Assembly: GCA_015067945.1 (NCBI GenBank)
Contig: SVLM01000002.1
Span: 1 to 64,000 of the forward strand
DNA from: Oscillospiraceae bacterium
GTDB taxonomy: Bacteria; Bacillota; Clostridia; Oscillospirales; Oscillospiraceae
DNA length: 64,000 nucleotides
Direction: 5' to 3'
Shown: positions 1 to 9,400 of the stretch, in pieces
How positions within the stretch are numbered: position 1 is the first letter of the stretch
Layout of the letters: each line of letters begins with the position of its first letter
Program-made: the position numbers and the translations under genes
Notes under the pieces: model-generated
The model's input: the letters and a program-made list of their open reading frames with translations, nothing else
Database searches by the model: none
Told to the model about the DNA's origin: nothing

Positions 1-3
1 GAT

Positions 4-69
4 TCCTCCTTTGGTTTCTAAGTGTGGTTGGCAGACCTACTCTTATTCTACCAAAGGAGGATATTTTTT
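4..69. repeat. Long-loop inverted repeat with T tract at the window edge
   Basis: Twelve-base arms (TCCTCCTTTGGT at 4-15 and ACCAAAGGAGGA at 50-61) are perfectly complementary across a 34-base loop and are followed by a T-rich tract (62-69). It could be a rho-independent terminator of a plus-strand gene lying left of the window, or the end of a mobile element. The left context is missing, so neither can be settled. Confidence 0.5.
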
Positions 70-93
70 CTAGGCATAGCTAAAGCTTTTTGG

Positions 94-120
94 AACCACC
101 GGCACTGCCGGTGGTTTTCT
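94..120 (+). terminator. Rho-independent terminator
   Basis: The stem AACCACCGGCA/TGCCGGTGGTT is followed by TTCTCTT on the plus strand. It probably ends a plus-strand transcript that enters from the left of the window. Confidence 0.6.
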
Positions 121-130
121 CTTACAAAGA

Positions 131-159
131 AACAGGGGGCGGAAATTCCGCCCCCTGTT
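131..159 (-). terminator. Terminator of the lipoprotein gene
   Basis: A near-perfect 14-bp stem (AACAGGGGGCGGAA and its complement around one base) starts 18 bases past the lipoprotein stop codon. The T tract on the minus strand is short (TCTTTGT), so it may work mainly as an RNA 3' end. Confidence 0.6.
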
Positions 160-176
160 AGGGTATCCATATTGCG

Positions 177-1094
177 TTAGGGTTCTTTCACAAAAACGGG
201 ATCTTCGGTCTGACCCAACTCGGAAGCAGAACCAACCATAGTCAGTTCGTTGCCCTCAATCTTGACCTCGTCCGGCTCCAGCAGGGTCCAATCATCGCCC
301 AGGTAGAGTTGGTTGCCGTCCAGGTAATATACACCCTGCTTCTCGAATGCGCTAATCATTGCACCGAAATCGATGTTGCCCACATAAACCGCAGCATATT
401 CTTCGACGGTCATGCCGTACTGCTGCTTCATGACAGCATTAGCGGCTGCTTTGTCGATGCCCTGGGCAGCCAGCTGCTGGTAGGTGAGATTTGCTGTATA
501 ATCGATCAAAGCCTGTGTGAAGGCTTCTTTATCGGCCAGCTCCGCGTGCATGGACATGGTGCCGTCGTTGTTGAATTGCCAAATCAGCAAATAGTACAGC
601 TCAGCCTCAAAGTCCGGAAGACCCATCATCTCGCCGGTGATGGGAATCTCACATACCCATTTGCCAAAGAGCGGGGCACAGGCAGCGGTGGTGAACCGGG
701 GATCTGTGGTGATCTTCACGCCTTCGGTGGCGTTGCAGGTCTTGCAGGTCTTAGGGGCTTCCGTAGTAGCGTCCTGCCAGTCGTGTTTCAAAGCCTTACC
801 CTCGATGGCCTTACAAGTTTGGCAGGTTTTGGGAGCTTCGCAGGTGGCATCTGCCCAGCTGTGACCCAGAGCTTCGCCTTCGGTCTTTTGGCAGACGGTG
901 CAGGTTTTAGCGGTTTCGCAATTTGCAGCGTTCCATTCATGACCCAGAGGTGCACCTTCTGTTGCACCGCATTCAGCACAGGTTTTGGGTGTGTCGCAGG
1001 TTGCATCGCTCCATGTTTCGTGCTTGCAGCCGCAGGCAGTTAACATCAGCGAAACGAGCAGCACCAGAATCACAACGCTTATTATTTGTTTCAT
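177..1094 (-). CDS. Lipoprotein with four Cys/His-rich repeats
   Basis: A 305-residue secreted lipoprotein of unknown function. The start at 1094 is chosen because an AAAAAAGGAGGTC site lies just upstream (1101-1113) and a signal peptide with lipobox LTAC follows. After the lipidated Cys come four copies of a ~28-residue unit of pattern H-x-W-x2-A-T-C-E-x-P-K-T-C-x2-C-x4-G. Gut Clostridia often carry this unit, and it looks like a small metal-binding module. The 180-residue C-terminal half (FGKWVCEIP, DGTMSM, YYLDGNQLYL) resembles a beta-rich domain of the lipocalin/DUF type. No operon partner is seen: gap, on the same strand upstream, has its own terminator. The product is certain as a lipoprotein, but the role is not known. 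Confidence 0.8.
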   Translation of the reverse strand: MKQIISVVILVLLVSLMLTACGCKHETWSDATCDTPKTCAECGATEGAPLGHEWNAANCETAKTCTVCQKTEGEALGHSWADATCEAPKTCQTCKAIEGKALKHDWQDATTEAPKTCKTCNATEGVKITTDPRFTTAACAPLFGKWVCEIPITGEMMGLPDFEAELYYLLIWQFNNDGTMSMHAELADKEAFTQALIDYTANLTYQQLAAQGIDKAAANAVMKQQYGMTVEEYAAVYVGNIDFGAMISAFEKQGVYYLDGNQLYLGDDWTLLEPDEVKIEGNELTMVGSASELGQTEDPVFVKEP

Positions 1095-1161
1095 ATGGAT
1101 GACCTCCTTTTTTATGTCTATGTTAATTCTAACAAAATTATCAGACATTTTCAAGAGGGAA

Positions 1162-1189
1162 AACCGCCGCACCAAATGGTGCGGCGGTT
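1162..1189 (-). terminator. gap terminator
   Basis: A 12-bp perfect stem (AACCGCCGCACC/GGTGCGGCGGTT) with a 4-base loop lies 22 bases after the gap stop, followed on the minus strand by TTTCCCTCTTG. Confidence 0.75.
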
Positions 1190-1211
1190 ACTATGTTCTT
1201 CAGACGCTGAA

Positions 1212-2228
1212 TTACAGCAGAGTGGAGAAGTGCTTGATGGTGCGGACCATCTGAGAAACGTAGGAGTTCTCGTTGTCGTACCAGGAAACGACCTGAACCT
1301 GAGTCTTGCCGTCGGGCAGAGCACAGACCATGGTCTGGGTGGCATCGAACAGAGAACCGAAACGCATGCCGATGATGTCGGAGGAGACGATCTCGTCCTC
1401 GTTGTAGCCGTAGGACTCGGTAGCAGCAGCCTTCATGGCAGCGTTGATGTCAGCAACGGTAACAGACTTGGAGCAGACAGCGTTCAGGATAGTGGTGGAA
1501 CCGGTGGGGGTGGGGATTCTCTGAGCAGCACCGATCAGCTTGCCGTTCAGCTCGGGGATAACCAGGCCGATAGCCTTGGCAGCACCGGTGGAGTTGGGAA
1601 CGATGTTCACAGCACCTGCACGGCTACGACGCAGGTCGCCCTTTCTCTGGGGACCGTCCAGAATCATCTGGTCGCCGGTGTAAGCGTGGATGGTGCACAT
1701 AATGCCGGACTCGATGTCAGCCAGCTCGTGCAGAGCCTTAGCCATGGGAGCCAGGCAGTTGGTGGTGCAGGAAGCGGCGGAGATGATGTGGTCGTCCTTG
1801 GTCAGGGTCTCGTGGTTGACGTTGTAAACGATGGTGGGCAGGTCGTTGCCGGCGGGAGCGGAGATAACGACCTTCTTGGCACCGGCGTCGATGTGAGCCT
1901 GAGCCTTAGCCTTAGAGGTGTAGAAGCCGGTGCACTCCAGCACGACGTCAACACCCAGCTCGCCCCAGGGCAGCTCAGCGGCGTTAGCCTTAGCGTAGAT
2001 GGTGATCTTCTTGCCGTCGACAATGATGTGGTCCTCGCCAGCCTCGACGACGTGGCCCATAGCGGCGTAATTGCCCTGGGTGGAGTCGTACTTCAGCAGG
2101 TGAGCCAGCATCTTGGGGGAGGTCAGGTCGTTGATAGCGACAACCTCAAAACCCTCAGCACCGAACATCTGACGGAAAGCCAGACGGCCGATACGGCCAA
2201 AACCATTGATAGCAACTTTAACAGACAT
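1212..2228 (-). CDS. gap: Glyceraldehyde-3-phosphate dehydrogenase (NAD type)
   Basis: Cytoplasmic glycolytic enzyme that oxidises glyceraldehyde-3-phosphate to 1,3-bisphosphoglycerate with NAD+ and phosphate. It is 338 residues, the normal family length. The N-terminal Rossmann motif NGFGRIGRL, the Asp of AINDLT that favours NAD over NADP, and the catalytic ASCTTNC loop near residue 154 are all present. The start is [10 protein letters not shown] at 2228. An upstream in-frame ATG at 2243 overlaps the GGAGG ribosome site (2237-2241) and is rejected. The gene is monocistronic, with its own consensus promoter and a strong hairpin terminator. Confidence 0.97.
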   Translation of the reverse strand: MSVKVAINGFGRIGRLAFRQMFGAEGFEVVAINDLTSPKMLAHLLKYDSTQGNYAAMGHVVEAGEDHIIVDGKKITIYAKANAAELPWGELGVDVVLECTGFYTSKAKAQAHIDAGAKKVVISAPAGNDLPTIVYNVNHETLTKDDHIISAASCTTNCLAPMAKALHELADIESGIMCTIHAYTGDQMILDGPQRKGDLRRSRAGAVNIVPNSTGAAKAIGLVIPELNGKLIGAAQRIPTPTGSTTILNAVCSKSVTVADINAAMKAAATESYGYNEDEIVSSDIIGMRFGSLFDATQTMVCALPDGKTQVQVVSWYDNENSYVSQMVRTIKHFSTLL

Positions 2229-2307
2229 GGTAAATTCCTCCATTTTAAATTACTGCTTTGCAGTATATTAGACTGATTTTGCACAGAAAAAACCCTATGC
2301 GGCATAC

Positions 2308-2336
2308 ATTATACAGTATTTGGCTTGTTTTGTAAA
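2308..2336 (-). promoter_or_regulatory. SigA-type promoter of gap
   Basis: On the minus strand TTTACA (2331-2336), a 17-base spacer and TATAAT (2308-2313). The leader is about 70 bases. Confidence 0.75.
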
Positions 2337-2343
2337 GTATCAG

Positions 2344-2374
2344 TTTCGCAGAAAACAGCATTTTTCTGCGAAAA
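2344..2374. repeat. Hairpin between the gap and TIR promoters
   Basis: TTTCGCAGAAAA and its complement surround a six-base loop, followed by A/T on both sides. The two divergent promoters lie on either side, so it may be a decayed terminator or an operator. Nothing else is visible between here and 2480. Confidence 0.4.
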
Positions 2375-2480
2375 AGTTTGGGAACAATCCACAGAAAAGG
2401 CATCCCGGTTGTGTCATCCTTCAGCTGCAGGCTTTTGCTCGCCGCTCAGCAAATTACGCAAAAGGATTTTTATGTATAAA

Positions 2481-2509
2481 TTGACAGCTTTCCCAGTTTG
2501 TGCTAGACT
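2481..2509 (+). promoter_or_regulatory. SigA-type promoter of the TIR gene
   Basis: TTGACA (2481-2486), a 17-base spacer and TAGACT (2504-2509). The predicted transcript start near 2516 lies downstream of the GTG at 2512, which rules that codon out as the start and supports GTG 2536. Confidence 0.75.
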
Positions 2510-2535
2510 AGGTGGCAGAAAGAGAGGGATTTGCC

Positions 2536-3360
2536 GTGCACGATGTATTTATCAGCTACAGCACCAAGGATCAGAATCAGGCTGAAACTGTCCGTTCCGT
2601 TTTGGAAAACAACGGAATCTCCTGCTGGATGGCTCCCCGAGACATTCCCACCGGCTCCAACTACACCAAAGAAATTCCCATCGCGATCCGCGACTGTCAG
2701 GTTTTTGTTCTGATTTTGTCTCAAAATTCCCAGAATTCTCATTGGGTCTTAAAAGAGCTGGATTCTGCGGTCAATCACGCAAAGGTCATTCTGCCCTTTA
2801 TGCTGGAAAATTGCCAGCTCAATGAGGAATTTAACTTCCTGCTCACCGGTGCACAGCGGTACGAGGCATACAAGAAAAAGTCGGATTCTCTGGAAGCACT
2901 GATTACCCGCATCCGGGCCATCACCAACCCGCAGACGGAATCTTCTGTGCAGAATCCCCCGCCTCAGCAGGAGAAATCCCCCGTTTACCATCGTTCTGTC
3001 CGGTGTCCCGCCTGCAACAGTGCCAATTGGGAGGAGCTGCCCAAAAAAACCGGCAAATACACCGTGGGCGAAAAAGCCGTGGGTATCCTGCCCCTGGTTT
3101 TGGGCGTTGTGTTCATGTTTGCAGGCGTTTTTATCATGGCTGTCGTCACAACCTTTATGGGCTCGCTGAAGGATTCCGTATTCTTCTCCATCATGTCTTT
3201 TGGAATGATCGGCGGTGCGGTCTTTGGCTTCATCTTCGGAAATACCAAAGCCCGGAACAGAATCCGTCGGCAGCGTATTCGCAACGGCATTGTCCCTCAT
3301 CCTTTGCGTTGTAAAGCTTGCCAAAAGGAATTTTTGGTAAAAAGAGACCAGATCGTATAA
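2536..3360 (+). CDS. TIR-domain protein with split zinc ribbon and two membrane helices
   Basis: A 274-residue protein. Residues 1-125 form a TIR domain (DVFISYS at 3-9, the WMAPRDI loop, and SHWVLKELDSA with the conserved putative NADase Glu at 74). A linker follows, then CPAC (157-160), two membrane helices (about 182-205 and 214-236), and a second pair, CKAC (259-262), so a zinc ribbon is split by a hairpin of membrane helices. The start is GTG 2536 (MHDVFISYS), with AGAGAGGGA at 2521-2529. Bacterial TIR domains can act as NAD-cleaving effectors or as adaptors. The gene stands alone, with no paired sensor, between gap and a surface-protein gene, so immune function is only an inference. Confidence 0.85.
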   Translation: MHDVFISYSTKDQNQAETVRSVLENNGISCWMAPRDIPTGSNYTKEIPIAIRDCQVFVLILSQNSQNSHWVLKELDSAVNHAKVILPFMLENCQLNEEFNFLLTGAQRYEAYKKKSDSLEALITRIRAITNPQTESSVQNPPPQQEKSPVYHRSVRCPACNSANWEELPKKTGKYTVGEKAVGILPLVLGVVFMFAGVFIMAVVTTFMGSLKDSVFFSIMSFGMIGGAVFGFIFGNTKARNRIRRQRIRNGIVPHPLRCKACQKEFLVKRDQIV

Positions 3361-3393
3361 CGACATATCGCTTTTCCGCACTTATGTAATTTT

Positions 3394-3426
3394 AAAAGAG
3401 CCATCGGCTTGCACCGATGGCTCTTT
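3394..3426. terminator. Bidirectional terminator between the TIR and surface-protein genes
   Basis: The stem AAAAGAGCCATCGG/CCGATGGCTCTTTT, with A's on one side and T's on the other, serves two convergent genes. Confidence 0.85.
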
Positions 3427-3437
3427 TTGTTTGGGGA

Positions 3438-6400
3438 TTACTCAGCGAACCTCTTCTTGCCGATGACCAGCACGGCCAGCATGCCGATGGCTGCAACGCC
3501 CATCATGGCTGCCATTGCCGGATGTGCGGCATCCGCAGTCTTAGGAGGCTCCTTGTAATAGACATTGTTGAATACCACAGCCTCACTGTACGCCACATCT
3601 GCGATCAGCTTACCCTCGCCATTGTCGGTAACGGTGACAGTGACGGTGAATTCGGCATCGTCGTAGATCACATCTGCCAGATTGCCCTTCACTTCGCTGA
3701 CGGTGTACTTGTAGACACCTGCCGCGTCGAAGCGGATGCCGGAGAAGGTGATGGTGCCGTCGGCTCCGTTCTTGACGGTCTCAACGCTGTTACCGGATTC
3801 GTCCTTCAGGACAAACCCGAACTCGCCCTCTGCCAGATCGCGGCCGGTGAGGTTCTTGTCGCCGGAGATGACGACTTCTTCCGTCTTCTCGGGGGTGTAG
3901 GTGTTCTCAAATGCGATGGCAGTGTCGTAGCTCACGGAAACCAGCAGCTTGCCTGCACCGTTATCGGTTACGGTGACGGTGACAGTGAATTCCCTCTCGT
4001 CGTAGGTGACGCCACCCAGAGTACCTGCATCTTCCTGAACGGTGTAGGTGTACACACCGGCGGTGGTGTAGGTAATGGGGGTGAAGGTGATGGTACCGTC
4101 AGCAGCATTGGTGCCGGTTGCAACCACTTTGTCGCCCTCCAGAACAGAGAACGTAAACTCCCCTGCTGCCTGATCACGGCCGTTGAGAACCTTGTTGCCC
4201 TCCAAAATTGCCTGAACAGAACCCACGGAGTAGCCGTTGCTGAACACCGCCACGGGGGCGTTCAGGATGGCATCGTTGGCCACATTGCCGGTGCCGGGAT
4301 GGTACATAAAGACCTGGGCGTGGAGATTGCCGGTGCCGTTGTCCGTAACCTGAACCAGCACACGGTAGATGGTGGCATCATATTCAATGCCGCCTGCGGC
4401 TGCAGAAACATCCTCACGGAGGACATAGTAGTAGTCGCCCTCCTGGCCGTCGGTGAAGGACAGCCCGAAGCTGAATTCACCGGTGGAGCTGTTGGTTGCG
4501 GTGGCGGGGGTGGTGTTGGTGACCCGGTAATCGCTGTCCGCCTCAAACAGCTGGAAGGTAAAGGTCTTGTTCTGCACAGCGGACCAGTCGCCCACCAAAA
4601 TCTTCATGCCGTGGACGGTGACATCCACGCCCTTGGCATTGTAAGCGTTGTTAATCACGATGGTCTGGGTGTGATTTGCGGAGGGAGTGACCACCAGATT
4701 GCCACTATTGTCGTGGCTGACAGTGACCGTCACGGTGTGTTCGGTGGTGTCGTAGGACACGCCCCGCAGATCCGTTTCATCGGGCAGGATTTCCTTGACA
4801 TAGTAGGTGTAAACCTTGGTACCGTTGTTGGAGGCCAGATCGGCAGCGGTGAAGTGCAGGGCATCGAATACGAAACTGCCGTCGGCCCGGTTGGTAACGA
4901 TCTGAATGGGGGTGCTGTTCAGATCGGTGTACAGGCCGAAGCTAAACTCCCCTGCGATCATCTCTCTACCGGAGAGGGTCTTCTTGCCGTCGATGACCAC
5001 AGAGCCGGAGCCGGTAACAGAGTAGGTGTTGACAAAGGCTGCCTCGGTTACGGTTTCAGCCTGACCCACCTTGTGGATCACAGGAGCGGAAGCGACCAAA
5101 GCACCCTGGCCGTTATCGGTAACGGTAACAGAAATGTGATACTCGGCACTGTCGTAGCGCAAGCCGGCGGTATTCCCTGCCACCTCGGTCAGCTTAAAGT
5201 GGTAAGTGCCCACCTTGTTCAACAGAGCTTCACTCAGGATGATCGTATGCTGTCCTGCGGAAACGGTGTAGGTATCCGCGAATGCATCCGCACCGGTCAG
5301 AGGCTGGTAAGCGGCATCGGTTCTGACCAGCCGGAAGGAGAAGGTCTCGCCCGCCAGAGGATTCCGGCCAACCAGTGTCTTGGAGTAAGGAATGATAGCG
5401 GAAGTGGGGGTCAGTGCGTAGGTATTTCGGAACACCGCGGTAGTCTCGGTGTCGGTGCCCTTCCGCTTCACGGAGGAAACCGCAGACAGCTGGCCGTCCA
5501 TAGCGGCGGTGACATCGATGCTCAAAACATACTCACTGTCATCATAGGTCATGCCGGCCTTTGCGGGGCTGGGAACGATTTCCTTGATGATGTAGGTCAG
5601 GTCCTTGTTCTCGGTGATGACGATGTTGAACGCAGCATCGCCCAAAGCATTGGCGGTAACCACCTGAATGGGATCACCAACGGCATTGCCGTTTGCGTCC
5701 ACTGCGTACAGGCCGAACCGGAAGCCGGTCAGGGGGATCTCAACACCGGTGTTGTTTACCAGCTCCTTGCGAATGCCCACGGAAACGCCAGTGCTGTGTA
5801 CCTCATAAACATTGGTGAAGGTAGCTTCCACAGAAACGCCGGTAACGCTCTCCTTGTCAGAAGGATCGGCGTAGGAAACGCTGGCGTTGATATTGGCCTC
5901 TGCCCGGACATCCACTTCCAGAACGCCATCCATGTCCACATCAGTGACGATGACCGCGAACAGTGCGTTGGTGGTGGAGTAGGTCATGCCGGGGATCTTA
6001 TTTTCCGGGATCTTCTCCACAATGCGATAGTAGTAAGTACCCACCTCGGCAAACTGCAGAACCTCAGCTGCATCGCTGACAGAGCCACGGCCGGTCAGAA
6101 GAGCGATCTCATAGGTCTTCTTATCCGGATGGGTGTTGTCCGGCAGCAGCTGCTGCAGGGCAAAAGTGAAGGTTTCCGCGTTGGGCAGGGTGCCTTCCAG
6201 AACCTTGTTGACAGTCAGATTCAGAGGAACGCTGACTGAAGTGTAGGTTCCGGGGTAGCGGTTGACGAAATCTGCCACATCGGTGACATTTGCGTCGATG
6301 ATGCCGCTGGAGGAGGTGGCGTGGTCAAGGACAAAGCCGTCGGGAATATCGGTTTCCTCCACAGTGTAGGCAGTACCCTCGGGGATATCGAAAATGGTAA

Positions 6401-9400
6401 CGGATTCTTCGTTGTGCAATGTAATGGCTGTGCCGTCGGCGTAGGTCAGGGTGCCGTCAGCGGCCACCTTCACATCCACACCGGTGCTGGTCTTAAAGGT
6501 GTCACCGGGCTGAATCTTATCGCCGGACAGGGTCACCTTAAAGGTAAAGACCTTGGTGGCAAGCACATCGGGATCGGAGCCCAGGTTGTGGGTAACATCC
6601 TTCAGCACGGTCAGGTTGCCGTAGCCGTTGGCTGCATTGGTGAATTCCACCTGTACCAGCTTGACGGTATCGGTGATAGCAGGAACAGTAACTTGCACGG
6701 ATGCACCGGTGCTCTGTGCCAGACCATTGACGGTGATGCCGGACACATGATAGTCGCCCAGAATCTTTTCGGTGACAGTCACGGCAGTGCCGGCAGGAAT
6801 GCCGGTAATGTACGCGGTGACATCAGCAGGGATGGTCACATCAAAGCTGCCGTTTGCAAAGGCGGTAACCGTTGCAGCGGCAAGGGGATCGCCATTGGCA
6901 TCGGTCACGATGGGATTGGCGGCCACACCTGCGGGAATGCTGACTGTGAAGGTGTAGCTGTCAGCATCGGCAATGACGCCGTCAACCTTCTTGGTCAGGG
7001 CAATGCCGGTGGCGGGAGCCAGCTTCAGGGTGCCGTTGTTGCCCAGGAATACGTAGATATCGATGCCCAGAGTGCTGTTTTCAAAAGCGGCAGGTACAAA
7101 GGTATAGCTTAGGGTGCCGGTTTTGTTATCGTCCTTATCAAAGCGGAAGCGGCTCCACTCCAGATAGGGGGATCCGGCAGGAATGTACCACTGGCCGTCG
7201 GCATTTTTCTGAGCCTTGGCCACGGTCTGTTCGGACATGGGCATATAGATGTAGGTCTTTTCGGTTGCACTGTAGATCGCCCGGGCGTGCTGATAGGTAG
7301 TGCCGGCGGGCTTGGTGTCGCCGGTGACTACATTGCCGGAGGCATCCAGCACCAGCGTATCCTCAGTGAAGTAGAAACGGCCATTGTCCAGTGCGGGGTT
7401 GAAGTGGGACTCTGCCACCACGGCAGTTTCCACCTCATCCGGATCGGGGATGCCGTTGCCGTTGCGGTCATTGCCGATGGCCCAGGAGTTGGTATAGAAG
7501 GAGTAGGTGCCGTCGGCATTCTTGTGTACATGGCCGCCACCCGCGATGTGCTCCGCGATCTTTGCTTCCAGATTGACGGAATTCAGATCACGACGCATAC
7601 CAACCTCAAATACCAGCTGCATGGGCAGAGCGTCCTCCCGAACCAGGGACTCCACCTTGGTGGCATCGTCGTTGGACAGCGTTACATGGTAGGTAACGGT
7701 GGGGATCAGTGCGGCAGGGATCTTAAAGAGAACGGTCTGATGCTTGGTCTTCAGGTTGGTGCGAACCTGCACCACCACGTGCATCATGTCACTGTCGCCC
7801 TCCACGCCCAGATAGCCGTAGGAACGGTTGGCGTAAACAGCACCGGCAGGAGCGTTTTCGTAGCCGGAATCCTTGTCCCAGAATCCCACATAGTTGCCGT
7901 CGGCATCGGCGTACCAGCCAATATAGTTGCTCCAGCTGCTGTCGTTTTCGTAATACAGCTGCTGATCGTTATAGGCATTGCTGATCAGCTGCTGTGCCAT
8001 GGAGGTGGTCAAACCGGGAATCCGCTCCTTAACGGTGCGAACCAGCTCGTTACCACGGTCGGTAGCACCGTCAACGGTACCCAGCGTGCCGGAGGTCATA
8101 CCCTGAGCAATGCCCTTGCCGGTGTACAGAACCACACCGCCATTGCCGTCGCTCATGAGAATGCCGTTGACCTGATGAACCTCCATCAGCTCGCCCAGCC
8201 CATCCTCAAAGGTGACATAGCCGGAAATATCGGCATCACCGCCGGAGACCAGGGTGTTGTAGGAATCCGCCTTCAGCTGGATCTCATTTACGATCTGCTT
8301 GAAGGAATCGATCATTTCGCTGGCATTGGCTGCGTAGAAATACTTGTCAACATAGTTCATTTCGGCGACCAGAGCGTCCCGCTTTACGGTCAGTCCGTTG
8401 TTGCCGGTGATAACCTGGACATTGGCACCTGCATCGGCTGCCAGGTAGTTGTTCCAGTAACCGGTCAGCGTGTTGCTGCTGCCGGCAGGATACAGGGTGT
8501 TGGTGGCTGCAGCATTGGAGCTGGTGCCAAGACCCAGAGTCAAAAACAGCATATTCTGCTCGTCACCGGGGTTTTCCTTGTAGTGATCGAGAACCTTTCC
8601 TCTGACATAGGCAGCTGTCAGCTGGGTCAGCAGAGTGATCTTGTCGGTGGTAGTTGTGCCGTCACCAACATTGGAAGAGCCGATACTGGTATAACTGGTT
8701 GTGGCGATGGTGGGAGCACCGTCGCTCATCAGCACGATGACCGGCATACGCTGTGCACCGGCCTGGGGATTGCCCTCGGGCACCACAGTGTCGGTGATCG
8801 CCAGGAATTCCTGCATTGCCTTGTAAAGACCGTTCTGCACATAGGTACCGCCGGTCACCTGCTTGGAAGCGTTGGAAACGCTTGCACCGGCTTCGGTCTT
8901 CAGACCGGAGGCCACCTTCACGGAGACGCTGCCGGTGTAATAGGTCACCTGCTCATCGGTCTTTACCCAGTTGGGTCTGCGATTACTTCCGGTGTTTTTG
9001 TAAATGTTCTGGGTTACCTGAGTAGCATTCAGACTCAGGTACTCAGTCTTTTCGCCCACGGCAACGCCCTCATATCTGCCCAGGGGCAGTACCACGGTGG
9101 CAGTACCGGTAGTGGCGGCCTGATTGGTGGAGGTGTTGCCGGAGTACAGAATCACACCAACCCGGTTATTCTTATTCTGCTGCATCAGCGATGCGATGGC
9201 AGCATTGGTGGCATCCAGCATAGCGGCGACATTGGACACATCCACGCCATCGGCCATTTCACCATTCTGGAAGGGGCCGTACTCCCCTTCGATCAGCATA
9301 GAGCCGGACAGATCCAGCACCAGCATGGTGTCGGTAGGTACGGTTGCATGACCGGTGATGGTGTAGTTGCCGGCAATGGCGGACAGAGCCACCAGGAAAT

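Noticed and set aside
2512-2536. GTG at 2512 as the TIR start
   Set aside because: It overlaps the region just after the -10 box, upstream of the predicted transcript start, and has no ribosome site; GTG 2536 has one.
3417-6239. Long open frame of 940 codons on the plus strand
   Set aside because: It lies antisense to the VWA/pilin gene, has no ribosome site or recognisable domain, and its Gly/Val/His-rich composition is the mirror of the real frame.
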